Under the pieces are notes generated by a model. It made no database searches and was not told where the DNA came from. It saw nothing but the letters and a program-made list of their open reading frames with translations. From Hyphomicrobiales bacterium (GTDB lineage: Bacteria; Pseudomonadota; Alphaproteobacteria; Rhizobiales; Rhizobiaceae): a DNA stretch of 64,000 bases. Both the position numbers and the translations under genes were made by a program. The stretch spans positions 51,616-115,615 of the forward strand of contig JAJFHU010000014.1 in NCBI GenBank assembly GCA_021775455.1, in the 5' to 3' direction. Below, piece by piece: positions 43,545 through 53,322 of the stretch. Positions within the stretch are counted from its first letter, which is position 1, and every line of letters starts with the position of its first letter.

Positions 43545-45536
43545 ATGAGTGAACAGTTCAGTACCTCAGACGGTCAACGGAATGATGAAGATCCCCTGGC
43601 CGAACTTTCCAGAATTGTATCTGGTGGCAATGTTCGGGATTCCGAATCAGAACCATCGGAAAATATACCGGCTTTCGACTTGGAAGCAGAATTGATGCGA
43701 GAGCTTGGTGGGCCGGATACGCTTGCTGATGCTGCGCAGGAGCTGGCGCAAACTGCCAGAACTGCGCCGCCTCAAAAGCCATCATCAAATTCGGTTGAAA
43801 AGCCCCAGCCGGAACCAAAACCCGCACCACAGTCTTTTGACGATGAGTTGATGAGTGCATTGCAGGAAGAAGTCGGCGGTAATTCACCGAAATTGACGGT
43901 TGCGTCCAAGCAGTCGAATATGGCTGATTTCAAATTTGCCCGAACGACGAATTTTTCTGAAGCGCAATCTCAGGAGACACAGCCACAGGAAAAGCAGGCA
44001 GCGCCCGCGGTTGTTGAGGCAAAAGCGCCGGAACCAGCTCGTGTTCAACCTCGACAGGTATCCAATGGCACAGCGAGCCCGCAGCCTGCGACTGATTTCG
44101 CACGCGAGTTTGAACAGCAAATTGAACGCAATGTCCCGGCATCAAGCCCCGAAAGCACTGCACCAACTGATGCAGTTCAGAATTTTCAACAAACAAGCGA
44201 AGCGCTTCTGGATGCTTTTAACGAAGAGCTTGCTACAAAGGACGCATCCGCAACCGAGCCGAATTTGGATGTAAACCAGAAGGGTTCACTACCTGTTGAT
44301 CAGCAATTAAAATCGGTAGAGCAGACAACGTTCGAATCCGGTGACGGGTCTGATGATTTTGATTTGGACTTTAGCGATGCATTTACTGAAGAGCTTCAAA
44401 GTGCAAGCATACCGCCTGAACAGTCCTCTTTTGATACCAGTGATCCGGTTGATGAATTTCGCCTTGAGGATGATTATTCCGCGTCGCTTGATCCGGTTAT
44501 GGATGACAGACAATCAAGTGAACTTGATGTTGTTTATGAAGAACCCGAATACTCAGACAAACCAGCGCAGGCTTCAGCAACAAACGGTAGACGTTATGCA
44601 GTAATTGCCCTGATTGTTGCGATGGTAACCGGACTCAGTGCTGCTGGTTATGGATTTTTCAATGGTTCCAGCGCCGGTGATGGTCAGGTACCGGTCATCA
44701 AGGCGGACGCTGATCCTGTCAAGGTAAAACCGGAGGATCCTGGCGGCAGACAGGTTGCCAATCAGGACAAGGTGACGTTTGACGAGAATAATGTCGGCAA
44801 TGCTGCGAACGTCAGCCAGGACAAGTTGATTTCCGACACTGAAGAGCCTGCCGATTTGGATCTTGGGTCTCCCGAACTTGCGTTGGAATCTAAATCAGCA
44901 GAACGGTTAACTGCTGACACAACTGAAAGTGCCGAGCAGGCAGTATCAGGAATTGCGCCTCGCAAGGTCCGTACAGTGATTGTCAAGCCGGATGGTACGA
45001 TTCTGACATCTGACTCGGCTAACAATGGAGACCAGCAAGTCGCGTTGGCTGCTGCATTGGAAAGTGCACAACAGACAGTCACAACAACTGCTGGCGAGGC
45101 AGCATCACAGATTACAGAATCAACGACAATTGCAATCGATGGCGCAGAATCATCTGGCGAGATTTCTGTCCCTGAGCAAAGCCCACTTCCAAAACCAGAG
45201 CCAGTTGAACTGGCATTGATCAATCAAACAGAGCCGATAATTGCAGAATCGGAGCCAATAATTACGGAGTCAGTTTCGCTGCCTGCAGCAAAAAGCGAGT
45301 GGGTGGTTCAGGTTTCCTCCCAACGTTCTGCAGAGGCTGCACAAGCGTCCTACACGAATTTACGTAGCCGTTTTGGATCTATTTTTCAGGGGCGTTCAAT
45401 GGCTATTCAGCGTGCCGATGTGGAAGACAAAGGTACATTTTACCGTGTCAGGATTCAGACAGCCTCAAAGGTTGATGCAAATGATTTTTGCACGAATTTG
45501 AAATCTGCCGGTGGAAGTTGTTTTGTGACACGCTAA
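43545..45536 (+). CDS. SPOR-domain membrane protein
   Basis: A 663-residue inner-membrane protein that probably binds denuded septal peptidoglycan. Residues 1-345 are an acidic, Gln/Pro/Ser-rich disordered cytosolic region with several FDDEL or FNEEL motifs. One membrane helix lies at about 350-370 (RRYAVIALIVAMVTGLSAAG). The periplasmic part is again disordered to about 580, and the SPOR domain occupies about 583-663, with SEWVVQVSSQRS and FYRVRIQTASK. It sits between argS and nagZ, the usual rhizobial position, and ends at a strong terminator. Confidence 0.9.
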   Translation: MSEQFSTSDGQRNDEDPLAELSRIVSGGNVRDSESEPSENIPAFDLEAELMRELGGPDTLADAAQELAQTARTAPPQKPSSNSVEKPQPEPKPAPQSFDDELMSALQEEVGGNSPKLTVASKQSNMADFKFARTTNFSEAQSQETQPQEKQAAPAVVEAKAPEPARVQPRQVSNGTASPQPATDFAREFEQQIERNVPASSPESTAPTDAVQNFQQTSEALLDAFNEELATKDASATEPNLDVNQKGSLPVDQQLKSVEQTTFESGDGSDDFDLDFSDAFTEELQSASIPPEQSSFDTSDPVDEFRLEDDYSASLDPVMDDRQSSELDVVYEEPEYSDKPAQASATNGRRYAVIALIVAMVTGLSAAGYGFFNGSSAGDGQVPVIKADADPVKVKPEDPGGRQVANQDKVTFDENNVGNAANVSQDKLISDTEEPADLDLGSPELALESKSAERLTADTTESAEQAVSGIAPRKVRTVIVKPDGTILTSDSANNGDQQVALAAALESAQQTVTTTAGEAASQITESTTIAIDGAESSGEISVPEQSPLPKPEPVELALINQTEPIIAESEPIITESVSLPAAKSEWVVQVSSQRSAEAAQASYTNLRSRFGSIFQGRSMAIQRADVEDKGTFYRVRIQTASKVDANDFCTNLKSAGGSCFVTR

Positions 45537-45557
45537 TCCACACACATATATAACAAG

Positions 45558-45583
45558 AAGGGCGGTTTTCCGCCCTTTTCTGT
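45558..45583 (+). terminator. Rho-independent terminator after the SPOR gene
   Basis: AAGGGCGG (45558-45565), loop TTTT, CCGCCCTT (45570-45577), then TTCTGTTT. It separates the SPOR gene from nagZ, which begins 35 nt further on. Confidence 0.85.
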
Positions 45584-45617
45584 TTGGACATCCTTGTTCA
45601 CCTGCTAGATTCGCGGG

Positions 45618-46646
45618 ATGGGAATCAAATCACTTGTTTTGGGTTGTGAAGGTCTTGAACTTACCAAGGATGAAAGAGCCTTTTTTTGTGAGCACCAACC
45701 TTGGGGATTTATTCTGTTTGCCCGGAATATTGGTACGCCCGCGCAGGTTGCTGAACTTACTGCTGGGTTACGCAGTTGCGTCGATCATGAAGTCGTGCCT
45801 ATCCTGATTGATCAGGAAGGTGGCCGTGTACGGCGCATGCGCCCGCCAGAATGGCCGGAATATCCTCCAGGAAGCAGATTTGGCGAACTTTATAACACGG
45901 ACCATAATGCCGGACTGAGGCTTGCATGGCTCCAATCTCGTTTGATGGCTTGTGATTTGTCGCGCTGCGGCATCAATGTGGACTGTTTGCCGGTGCTGGA
46001 TGTGCCGGTTCCAGGAGTGCATGACGTGATCGGTGATCGTGCCTATTGCGACAATCCTGCGATTGTAAGTGAAATCGGACGGGAAGCCGCCAATGGATTG
46101 CTGGATGGTGGTGTATTACCTGTCATGAAGCACATTCCCGGGCACGGGCGTGCTGTGGTTGACAGTCACCACAGTTTACCAGTGGTTGATGAAGACGTTG
46201 AGACGCTCAAACAATTCGATTTTGCTCCCTTCAAGTCGCTAAATGATTTGCCTTTGGCGATGACGGCCCATGTCGTCTACACTGCAGTAGACGCCGAATC
46301 ACCTGCAACAGCCTCGACCAAGGTGATCAATGAGATAATCCGGGGCTGGATCGGATTTGATGGCCTTTTGATGAGTGATGACTTGTCCATGAATGCGCTT
46401 TCTGGGGATTTCTCGCAAAGAGCCAAATCAGCCTTTGCTGCCGGTTGTGATATTGTGCTTCATTGCAATGGAGTGGCGGCAGAAATGCAGGCTATTGCCG
46501 CTGTTTCGCCGGAATTGTCCGGTCATTCCTTTCAAAGGGCAGAAGAGGCGCTGGCAATGCTGCGTGCAGGGACTGCTTGTGATGAAAGTGCCTTACGTGA
46601 AGAGTTCGAACAATTGTGCCGTGTTGAAACCTGGTCGGTGAGTTAA
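45618..46646 (+). CDS. nagZ: Beta-N-acetylhexosaminidase NagZ
   Basis: Glycoside hydrolase family 3 enzyme of 342 residues, cytosolic, that removes GlcNAc from muropeptides during cell-wall recycling. The catalytic His loop is KHIPGHGRAVVDSHHSLP (about 172-189) and the nucleophile Asp is in LLMSDDLSMNAL (about 252-263). The N-terminal LIDQEGGRVRRMRPP (about 60-74) is also typical. No Shine-Dalgarno motif is evident; a CTAGAT element lies 7 nt before the ATG. The next gene begins 2 nt after its stop. Confidence 0.95.
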   Translation: MGIKSLVLGCEGLELTKDERAFFCEHQPWGFILFARNIGTPAQVAELTAGLRSCVDHEVVPILIDQEGGRVRRMRPPEWPEYPPGSRFGELYNTDHNAGLRLAWLQSRLMACDLSRCGINVDCLPVLDVPVPGVHDVIGDRAYCDNPAIVSEIGREAANGLLDGGVLPVMKHIPGHGRAVVDSHHSLPVVDEDVETLKQFDFAPFKSLNDLPLAMTAHVVYTAVDAESPATASTKVINEIIRGWIGFDGLLMSDDLSMNALSGDFSQRAKSAFAAGCDIVLHCNGVAAEMQAIAAVSPELSGHSFQRAEEALAMLRAGTACDESALREEFEQLCRVETWSVS

Positions 46647-46648
46647 AA

Positions 46649-47500
46649 GTGGTGAACACAAAAACGAAACTCAATAAACAGGACGCCCAAAACCTGGCAG
46701 GTTTATGGGAAGAGGATACTGTTGAGCGCCGTCTGGATGAGCCTCAGTTGAAAGTGGACGTGAATGGATATGAAGGTCCACTCGATCTCCTGCTGGATCT
46801 TGCGCGTCGACAAAAAGTTGACCTTGCAAAAATTTCAATCCTCGCGTTGGCAGAGCAGTATCTGGTGTTTATTGAAGAAGCCAGAAAACTCAGGATCGAG
46901 TTGGCAGCCGATTATCTGGTAATGGCTGCGTGGCTTGCCTATTTGAAATCCCGGTTACTTCTTCCGCCAGAGCAAGAAGATGAAGAGGAAATGTCGGGCG
47001 AAGAAATGGCGGCGCTTCTCGCTTTTCGATTGAAACGACTGGAAGCAATGCGGGACGCTGGAACCCGGTTGATAAATCGAAACCGGTTGGGCCGTGACTT
47101 TTTTGCACGAGGCGATCCAGAGCCAATTGTCATTGAGCAGCATCGCGAATACACGGCTTCGCTGTATGATTTGTTGACTGCCTACGCCTCTCAGCGGCAA
47201 AGATTGAGTGTTTCTCACGTTACCATTGCAAAGCGCGAAGTATGGTCACTACAGGAAGCAAGAGAAATTTTGATCCGGTTGCTTGGAAATTTTTCCGAAT
47301 GGACGGCGCTGGATTCATTTTTACTGAGTTATCTGCCAGATGGCAGTCAAAGAAATACCGCATTGGCGAGTTCTTTTGCTGCAACTTTGGAACTGGTGAA
47401 AGAAGGCAAGCTTAAAGTTCGTCAAGAAGCTGCTTTTGCTCCACTATTTTTGAAATCCACCAAAACCCGCGAATCGGGTACTATTGCTACAGAAGGCTAA
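46649..47500 (+). CDS. scpA: Segregation and condensation protein A
   Basis: A 283-residue kleisin subunit that bridges the SMC heads in chromosome condensation. It starts at GTG 46649 (or the next codon, also GTG). The kleisin N-terminal segment YEGPLDLLLDLARRQKVDL (about 37-55) is diagnostic; the middle is acidic (EQEDEEEMSGEEM, about 110-122); the C-terminal winged helix is seen near 235-275. The SMC gene is not in this window. It lies 2 nt after nagZ and 13 nt before scpB. Confidence 0.94.
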   Translation: MVNTKTKLNKQDAQNLAGLWEEDTVERRLDEPQLKVDVNGYEGPLDLLLDLARRQKVDLAKISILALAEQYLVFIEEARKLRIELAADYLVMAAWLAYLKSRLLLPPEQEDEEEMSGEEMAALLAFRLKRLEAMRDAGTRLINRNRLGRDFFARGDPEPIVIEQHREYTASLYDLLTAYASQRQRLSVSHVTIAKREVWSLQEAREILIRLLGNFSEWTALDSFLLSYLPDGSQRNTALASSFAATLELVKEGKLKVRQEAAFAPLFLKSTKTRESGTIATEG

Positions 47501-47513
47501 CGGGAAAACAGGT

Positions 47514-48224
47514 ATGGGAAACTCCAACGAAGCACAAATTTTGGCCTTTGATCCGTCAGGAAGCGGTGATCGGGAACAAAAGGAACTTCGCGAGCATTTG
47601 CGGATGGTAGAGGCAATTGTTTTTGCTTCGAGCGATCCTGTTTCGGTCCGCGCGCTGGAAGAACGTCTTCCCGAAGGTGTGGAACTGGAGCCGTTAATGC
47701 GTGAGTTGCAGCAGGCTTACTCAGGACGGGGAATTAATCTTGTCCGGGTAGGGAACAATTGGGCGTTCCGTACCGCTGATGATCTTGGTTTCCTTCTGCA
47801 ACGTGAGGCAGTTGAGAACAAAAAACTGTCCCGGGCTGCTTTGGAAGTGCTTGCAATTGTTGCCTACCATCAGCCTGTTACTCGAGCTGAAATTGAAGAA
47901 ATTCGCGGAGTTTCCATCTCCAGGGGCACCTTGGACGTACTGATGGAAACTGGCTGGGTAAAAATGCGCGGACGCAGAAGAACTCCAGGCAGACCCGTAA
48001 CTTATGGCTCTACAGAAGAGTTTCTCGATCAGTTTGGGCTTGAGGAAATTGGAGATCTACCTGGCTTGGAAGAATTGAAAGGCGCTGGGTTATTGCGTTC
48101 GCAAATGCCTGCCAATTTTATGATACCTGAGCCTCATGATGCTGATGAATTGAATGAGGATGAAGACCCTTTGACTACGGATGATTTGGAGGAGCTGGGC
48201 CTTTTGCCGCCGTCAGGTGAATAA
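47514..48224 (+). CDS. scpB: Segregation and condensation protein B
   Basis: A 236-residue partner of ScpA with two winged-helix domains. I use the ATG at 47514 (MGNSNEAQILAF); an upstream TTG inside scpA is possible. The first domain begins at VEAIVFASSDPVS (about 36-48). The block LEVLAIVAYHQPVTRAEIEEIRGV (about 110-133; catalogue motif AYHQPVTRAEIE) identifies the family, followed by GRPVTYGSTEEFLDQFGL. The tail is acidic and extended. It acts with SMC and ScpA in the nucleoid. Confidence 0.95.
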   Translation: MGNSNEAQILAFDPSGSGDREQKELREHLRMVEAIVFASSDPVSVRALEERLPEGVELEPLMRELQQAYSGRGINLVRVGNNWAFRTADDLGFLLQREAVENKKLSRAALEVLAIVAYHQPVTRAEIEEIRGVSISRGTLDVLMETGWVKMRGRRRTPGRPVTYGSTEEFLDQFGLEEIGDLPGLEELKGAGLLRSQMPANFMIPEPHDADELNEDEDPLTTDDLEELGLLPPSGE

Positions 48225-48300
48225 AATCCTTAGACTGGAAGGCAATTGCCGGTTATACCGCTCTGATTGAAAAACAGACCACAAGTCATTTAATAATCTG

Positions 48301-49446
48301 ATGGGCCTGAACAATCCAATATCGACAGGAAGCCGAAATTTGCGCGGCGAACGTGAAACGTGGGGTAAACGCAATTCTACCGGCGTAGTTATTGCCTCAA
48401 GCCTCTCATTGAACAACATCTCATTCAGCGATGGTGAAACGCGTATCCTCGATGATGTTTCGCTGAAAGTCAGCCCGGGCAAGATACTGTGCCTGCTTGG
48501 TCCGTCCGGCTCCGGGAAGACAAGCCTATTACGCATCGCAGCGGGTTTGGTGCGCCAAACATCTGGCAACGTCGATATCAATGACCGGACTGTCGCAGAC
48601 CAAAACACGTTCGTTCCACCGGAAGAGCGCGGAATAGGCCTCGTGTTTCAGGACTATGCGCTGTTTCCACATTTAACAATTCTTGAGAATGTTGAATTTG
48701 GCCTCACAGCCCTCAATCGCAAAGAAAAACGCAATCAGGCTATGCAGATGCTTTCCCGGGTTGGTATGTCGGACAGGGCGGAACATTATCCGCATTTACT
48801 GTCCGGAGGAGAACAACAACGTGTTGCTCTCGCAAGAGCATTGGCCCCGAGGCCGGGCATACTGTTAATGGACGAGCCTTTTTCTGGCCTGGACGCAAGA
48901 ATGCGGGACACGGTTCGGGAGCAAAGTATCGAATTGTTGCGGGAAACCCGCTCTACAGTCGTGATTGTGACACATGATCCTGAGGAAGCACTCCGTCTGG
49001 CAGATCACATTGCCATTATTCGCGATGGCAAGCTGGTACAGGAGGGGACTGGTCACGACCTCTATCATCATCCAAACAGCCTGTTCGTCGCAGGGTTTTT
49101 TGCAGAAGTGAACGTTATTTCGGCGCAAGTCGAAGCCGGCATTGTGAAAACACCGTTTGGTGACTTCGAAGTAGCAGATCATGCCAATATCAGAAACGGA
49201 CAAACCAATGTTGCAATTCGCCATTGTGATCTGGTCGTGACGCCGCAAAATGGGGGTAATACAGGACTGGATGGTCGAATTTTGGTTCGCAAATTCGTCG
49301 GAAATGCGGAATTGCTGGAAATTAGAGTTACCGGACTGGAATGGCCAATTAGCGCCAGAATTGAAGGCGGGGTGCTGGATCCCGGGATAGACCTGGCCAA
49401 TGTATCCATTAAACCCGGCAGTATAATGGTGTTTACGGATGGGTGA
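48301..49446 (+). CDS. ABC transporter ATP-binding protein, importer type, orphan
   Basis: A 381-residue ATPase with complete motifs: Walker A GPSGSGKTS (about 67-75), Q-loop VFQDYALFPHL, signature LSGGEQQRVALARAL (about 168-182), Walker B ILLMDEPFSGLD (about 187-198) and the switch His in VIVTHDPEEAL. The C-terminal 120 residues are a TOBE-like regulatory domain. It resembles FbpC/PotA-type ATPases for iron(III), polyamine or phosphonate import. No permease or binding-protein gene is nearby. The first 30 residues are not family-like, but no other start codon is open, and there is no clear ribosome site. It lies between scpB and tatA. Confidence 0.9.
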   Translation: MGLNNPISTGSRNLRGERETWGKRNSTGVVIASSLSLNNISFSDGETRILDDVSLKVSPGKILCLLGPSGSGKTSLLRIAAGLVRQTSGNVDINDRTVADQNTFVPPEERGIGLVFQDYALFPHLTILENVEFGLTALNRKEKRNQAMQMLSRVGMSDRAEHYPHLLSGGEQQRVALARALAPRPGILLMDEPFSGLDARMRDTVREQSIELLRETRSTVVIVTHDPEEALRLADHIAIIRDGKLVQEGTGHDLYHHPNSLFVAGFFAEVNVISAQVEAGIVKTPFGDFEVADHANIRNGQTNVAIRHCDLVVTPQNGGNTGLDGRILVRKFVGNAELLEIRVTGLEWPISARIEGGVLDPGIDLANVSIKPGSIMVFTDG

Positions 49447-49641
49447 GTTAATAGGCCAACCACGAAATCCGTATTGAATTTCGGCACTGTTGACTGGTAA
49501 CCATGTTGTCACATGCCTATTTATGTTATTAGTGACCGCTTGCAGGTTGAGATAGCTTGAGGTTATGGTCAACACAGCTTTGACAGGGGCATGCATAGGA
49601 ACTTTTGCACCCTTGGGTTTTTAGAAGTTTGGAGAAAAAGA

Positions 49642-49842
49642 ATGGGACAGATAGGTATCTGGCAGATTGTTATAGTCGCCGTTGTGGTGGTTCTATTGTT
49701 TGGTCGCGGCAAAATTTCCGAATTGATGGGTGATGTTGCTAAAGGCATTACTTCCTTCAAAAAAGGTTTGAATGCTCCTGAAGATTCAGGCGAAACGATC
49801 GACGCAAAAGCGGAGTCCAAGAAGCGGTCTAAGGCTGGCTGA
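49642..49842 (+). CDS. tatA: Twin-arginine translocase subunit TatA
   Basis: A 66-residue protein starting at the ATG at 49642 with GGAG 9 nt upstream. One membrane helix ([18 protein letters not shown], about 4-21), the hinge FGRGKISEL and an amphipathic helix to about 45 are typical; the tail is charged. It forms the translocation pore for folded Tat substrates. It is the first gene of tatABC; at least one Tat substrate, the multicopper oxidase at 37.2 kb, is in this window. Confidence 0.95.
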   Translation: MGQIGIWQIVIVAVVVVLLFGRGKISELMGDVAKGITSFKKGLNAPEDSGETIDAKAESKKRSKAG

Positions 49843-49923
49843 TTTCGCAAACAAACCGCGAAATTGCTGTAGGCAGGAATGTTGACCTTCAACCATTCCT
49901 GCCCAATTATTGGAACTTGACCC

Positions 49924-50397
49924 TTGTTTGATATCGGTTGGACAGAGATGCTTGTGGTTGCGACGGTTGCAATCATCGTGGTGGGGCCAAAAGACCTGCC
50001 AGGAATGCTACGTGCTTTCGGTAAAACCATGAGTAGTATCCGCCGAATGGCATCGGATTTTCAACGCCAATTCAATGACGCGCTGAAAGACAGCGAACTC
50101 GACGAACTGAAGAACGTTGCCTCAGGCAGTTTTGCCCCATTGGATGATGCCAAGAAATCCATGGAAGAGTTTCAGAGCAAGGTGAAAGCCGAAATTGATG
50201 GCAGGAAATCTTCCAAGGTTGCTGAACCAGAAGCCAAAGCGGCCAAATCAGGAAAAGCAAAAAAGACCTCCAAAGCTCCCAAAACCGCGCCAAAGACAAG
50301 CTCATCAAATGCTGTAAAGCCTAAGGCAACTGCAACAAAACGCGCAGCGTCAAAAGCCGCAACCAGCAAGCGCAAAACTACAAAGAGTGCTTCATGA
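49924..50397 (+). CDS. tatB: Twin-arginine translocase subunit TatB
   Basis: A 157-residue protein that begins at a TTG codon (MFDIGWTEMLVVATVAIIVVG, helix about 5-22, shown here by its first and last residues). The conserved GPKDLPGMLRAFGK (about 22-35) is the TatB/TatA hinge. The C-terminal half is very rich in Lys, Ala and Ser. TatB and TatC form the receptor for twin-arginine signals. Its last 4 nt overlap the tatC start (ATGA). Confidence 0.94.
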   Translation: MFDIGWTEMLVVATVAIIVVGPKDLPGMLRAFGKTMSSIRRMASDFQRQFNDALKDSELDELKNVASGSFAPLDDAKKSMEEFQSKVKAEIDGRKSSKVAEPEAKAAKSGKAKKTSKAPKTAPKTSSSNAVKPKATATKRAASKAATSKRKTTKSAS

Positions 50398-51212
50398 GTG
50401 AAAAAGAAGAACTTGAAGATACAAGCGCACCGCTCGTTGAACATCTGATTGAGTTGCGTCAACGGCTATTGCGTTCAGTCATTGCGATTGCCGTATTCTT
50501 TGTTGTTTGCTTCTACTTTGCCGATGAGATTTTCAATATTCTGGTGATCCCATACCAGAAGGGCGCCGGGACTACGGATGTTCGCCTTATTTATACAGCT
50601 CTACAGGAAAAGTTTTTTGTAGAGATCAAGATTGCATTTTTTGGGGCGATGTTTATCGCATTCCCGGTAATCGCTACGCAGCTTTACCGGTTTATTGCAC
50701 CGGGGCTTTACAAGAATGAACGCGGTGCATTTCTACCGTTTTTAATTGCCACACCGGTCTTGTTCCTGATGGGGGCATGTCTGGTGTATTTCCTTATTAT
50801 GCCGCTTGCGACCCAGTTCTTCCTGTCTCAGCAGCAGGTTGGCGGAGATGGTATTGCACAGATAGAAAACCTTCAGGCTGTGGGAAGTTATCTGAGCCTG
50901 ATCATGACACTAATATTTGCGTTTGGACTGGTGTTTCAGCTTCCGGTTGCCATCACGCTTTTGGCGCAGGCTGGTCTGGTCAGTTCGGACACTTTGAGGA
51001 GTAAGCGGAAATATGCGGTAGTTCTTACTTTCATAGCCGCCGCGGTTTTGACTCCTCCCGATCCGGTCAGCCAAATCGGACTTGCAGTTCCTACATTGCT
51101 GCTCTACGAACTGTCTATTCAGTCTGCCCGACTCGTTGAAAAGCGGCGAGCTCAACGAGAAGCAGAGCGTGAGGCTGCCGAATCCGGCAAGGATCAGGTT
51201 GCAACATCCTGA
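50394..51212 (+). CDS. tatC: Twin-arginine translocase subunit TatC
   Basis: A 272-residue six-helix membrane protein. Family landmarks: PLVEHLIELRQRLLRS (about 13-28), the signal-peptide binding face with FVEIKIAFFGAMFIAFPV (about 76-93), the conserved FIAPGLYKNER (about 100-110), and TPPDPVSQIGLAVP near 222-235. Start overlaps tatB by ATGA. The C-terminal tail is charged (RAQREAEREAAESG). It precedes serS by 52 nt. Confidence 0.96.
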   Translation: MSEKEELEDTSAPLVEHLIELRQRLLRSVIAIAVFFVVCFYFADEIFNILVIPYQKGAGTTDVRLIYTALQEKFFVEIKIAFFGAMFIAFPVIATQLYRFIAPGLYKNERGAFLPFLIATPVLFLMGACLVYFLIMPLATQFFLSQQQVGGDGIAQIENLQAVGSYLSLIMTLIFAFGLVFQLPVAITLLAQAGLVSSDTLRSKRKYAVVLTFIAAAVLTPPDPVSQIGLAVPTLLLYELSIQSARLVEKRRAQREAEREAAESGKDQVATS

Positions 51213-51264
51213 TTGAGTAACTGTTTAGTCCACACTGCCGAGATTTCAAAAATTTGGTGATATA

Positions 51265-52545
51265 ATGTTTGATATCAAATGGATACGGGAAAATCCTGAT
51301 AAATTTGATGAAGGAATGATTGCTCGTGCACATGATGTGCGGGCCAGTAGCCTGATTGCGCTGGATGATGAACGGCGGGCACATATCGCCAAGCTTCAGG
51401 ATGCCCAGACTCGCAGAAATGCTGCCTCGAAAGAAATCGGCGCTGCCATGGGCAAGGGTGACAAGGATCATGCGGAAGCGTTGAAAAGCGAAGTGGGAGA
51501 GATCAAGCAATTAATCCAGGAGGGAGAAGAAGCGGAACGACGTCTTGACTCTACCCTTATGGATGCGATGAGCACCATTCCAAACCTTCCTCTGGATGAT
51601 GTGCCCGTTGGCACGGACGAAAGTGCAAACAAGCTTCATCACCAACGCGGCAGCAAGCCTGATATTTCAAACGCAAAAGAGCATTTCGAACTTGGTGAAG
51701 CGCTGGGTCAGATGGATTTCGAGACAGCAGCTAAACTTTCTGGAAGTCGGTTTGTTTTGTTAAGCGGTGGTTTGGCAAGACTTGAGCGCGCTCTTGGTCA
51801 GTTCATGCTTGATTTGCATACACAGGAGCACGGCTATGCAGAAGTTTCACCGCCATTGCTTGTGCGCGATGAGGCTTTGTTTGGTACGGGACAGTTGCCC
51901 AAATTTTCAGAAGACCTTTTTCATACTGATGAGGGAAGGTGGCTAATCCCCACGGCTGAAGTACCGCTGACGAATATCGTTCGGGAATCCATTATTGAAG
52001 GGGATTATTTGCCACGCAGATATACGGCACTTACACACTGCTTTCGTTCGGAGGCTGGTTCTGCCGGTAAAGATACACGCGGTATGTTGCGTCAACACCA
52101 GTTTTCGAAAGTTGAACTGGTATCCGTGACGCGGCCTGAGGAATCCATGGCAGAGCTTGAGCGAATGCTTGAATGTGCCGAAGCTGTATTGAAGAAACTA
52201 AATTTGCATTTCCGGACCATTGTACTTTGCACCGGTGACATGGGCTTCGGTGCACGGAAGACCTACGACATTGAAGTTTGGCTACCGGGTCAAAATTCCT
52301 ACCGCGAAATCTCCAGTTGCTCGGTTTGCGGAGATTTTCAAGCACGGCGCATGAATGCACGATACAGGCTTGAGGATGGAAAATCCCTCGGTCATGTTCA
52401 TACCCTGAATGGATCAGGTGTAGCCGTTGGCAGGGCTTTGATTGCTGTAATGGAAAACTATCAAAATCCTGACGGTTCGATCACGATCCCCGATTGTCTG
52501 GTATCGTACATGAATGGTCAGACAAAAATTGAGAAAAGCGAGTAG
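51265..52545 (+). CDS. serS: Seryl-tRNA synthetase
   Basis: Class II synthetase of 426 residues. The N-terminal coiled-coil arm that binds the long variable arm of tRNA-Ser spans about 28-105. Motif 2 is [18 protein letters not shown] (about 257-274) and motif 3 is [17 protein letters not shown] (about 383-399). Length and motifs are typical. It is followed by surE after 6 nt. Confidence 0.97.
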   Translation: MFDIKWIRENPDKFDEGMIARAHDVRASSLIALDDERRAHIAKLQDAQTRRNAASKEIGAAMGKGDKDHAEALKSEVGEIKQLIQEGEEAERRLDSTLMDAMSTIPNLPLDDVPVGTDESANKLHHQRGSKPDISNAKEHFELGEALGQMDFETAAKLSGSRFVLLSGGLARLERALGQFMLDLHTQEHGYAEVSPPLLVRDEALFGTGQLPKFSEDLFHTDEGRWLIPTAEVPLTNIVRESIIEGDYLPRRYTALTHCFRSEAGSAGKDTRGMLRQHQFSKVELVSVTRPEESMAELERMLECAEAVLKKLNLHFRTIVLCTGDMGFGARKTYDIEVWLPGQNSYREISSCSVCGDFQARRMNARYRLEDGKSLGHVHTLNGSGVAVGRALIAVMENYQNPDGSITIPDCLVSYMNGQTKIEKSE

Positions 52546-52551
52546 GCGGCT

Positions 52552-53310
52552 TTGCGCATTCTTATAACCAATGATGACGGAATAAATGCGCCAGGATTGC
52601 TTTCCGCTGAGAAAATTGCACGGGCATTTACCGATGACATATTGGTAGTCGCACCGGAAACTGATCAAAGCGGTTTGGCGCATTCATTGACGCTCAACCA
52701 GCCGCTCAGGCTCAGGCAGATTGAAGAACAGAAGTTTGCATTGTCGGGCACCCCAACAGATTGTGTCATCATGGGGGTTCGTGAACTAATGGATCAACCG
52801 CCTGATCTTGTAATATCCGGTGTAAATGCGGGCCAAAACATTGGTGACGACGTTACTTATTCTGGGACGGTTGCAGGTGCCATGGAAGGCGCTCTTTTGG
52901 GAATACGCTCGGTTGCCTTGTCTCAGGCCTACAACTGGAATGATGGTACACGGGATGTACCCTGGGAAACTTGCGAACACCACGGAGCGGCAGTGCTGGA
53001 AAGGCTGATTGAAGTAGAGTTTCCGGAAAAAACTCTCATAAACGTCAATTTTCCTAACTGTTCGCCCGATGAGGTAGATGGGATTGAGACAACAAATCAA
53101 GGGGCCTATACCCATGGTCTGTTTATGGAACAACGTAGTGACGGTCGAGGAAATCCGTATTATTGGCTTACTTTTGGACGTGAAGTACCCAATCAACGAG
53201 AGGGGTCCGACATTACTGCCGTCAAAAGCCATCGTATATCGGTAACACCGTTGAAGATGGACCTCACAGATACCGAATTTTATGGTGTACTGAAAGAACA
53301 GCTCTCATAA
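52552..53310 (+). CDS. surE: 5'/3'-nucleotidase SurE
   Basis: A 252-residue metal-dependent phosphatase for nucleoside monophosphates, linked to stationary-phase survival. It starts at TTG 52552 ([15 protein letters not shown]), with the metal-binding Asp pair NDDG at about 6-9, the Ser in [11 protein letters not shown] (about 40-50) and the Asn in [19 protein letters not shown] (about 88-106). The family name-giving order surE-pcm-nlpD of E. coli is repeated here. Confidence 0.96.
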   Translation: MRILITNDDGINAPGLLSAEKIARAFTDDILVVAPETDQSGLAHSLTLNQPLRLRQIEEQKFALSGTPTDCVIMGVRELMDQPPDLVISGVNAGQNIGDDVTYSGTVAGAMEGALLGIRSVALSQAYNWNDGTRDVPWETCEHHGAAVLERLIEVEFPEKTLINVNFPNCSPDEVDGIETTNQGAYTHGLFMEQRSDGRGNPYYWLTFGREVPNQREGSDITAVKSHRISVTPLKMDLTDTEFYGVLKEQLS

Positions 53311-53322
53311 GAAGGTTCACGC

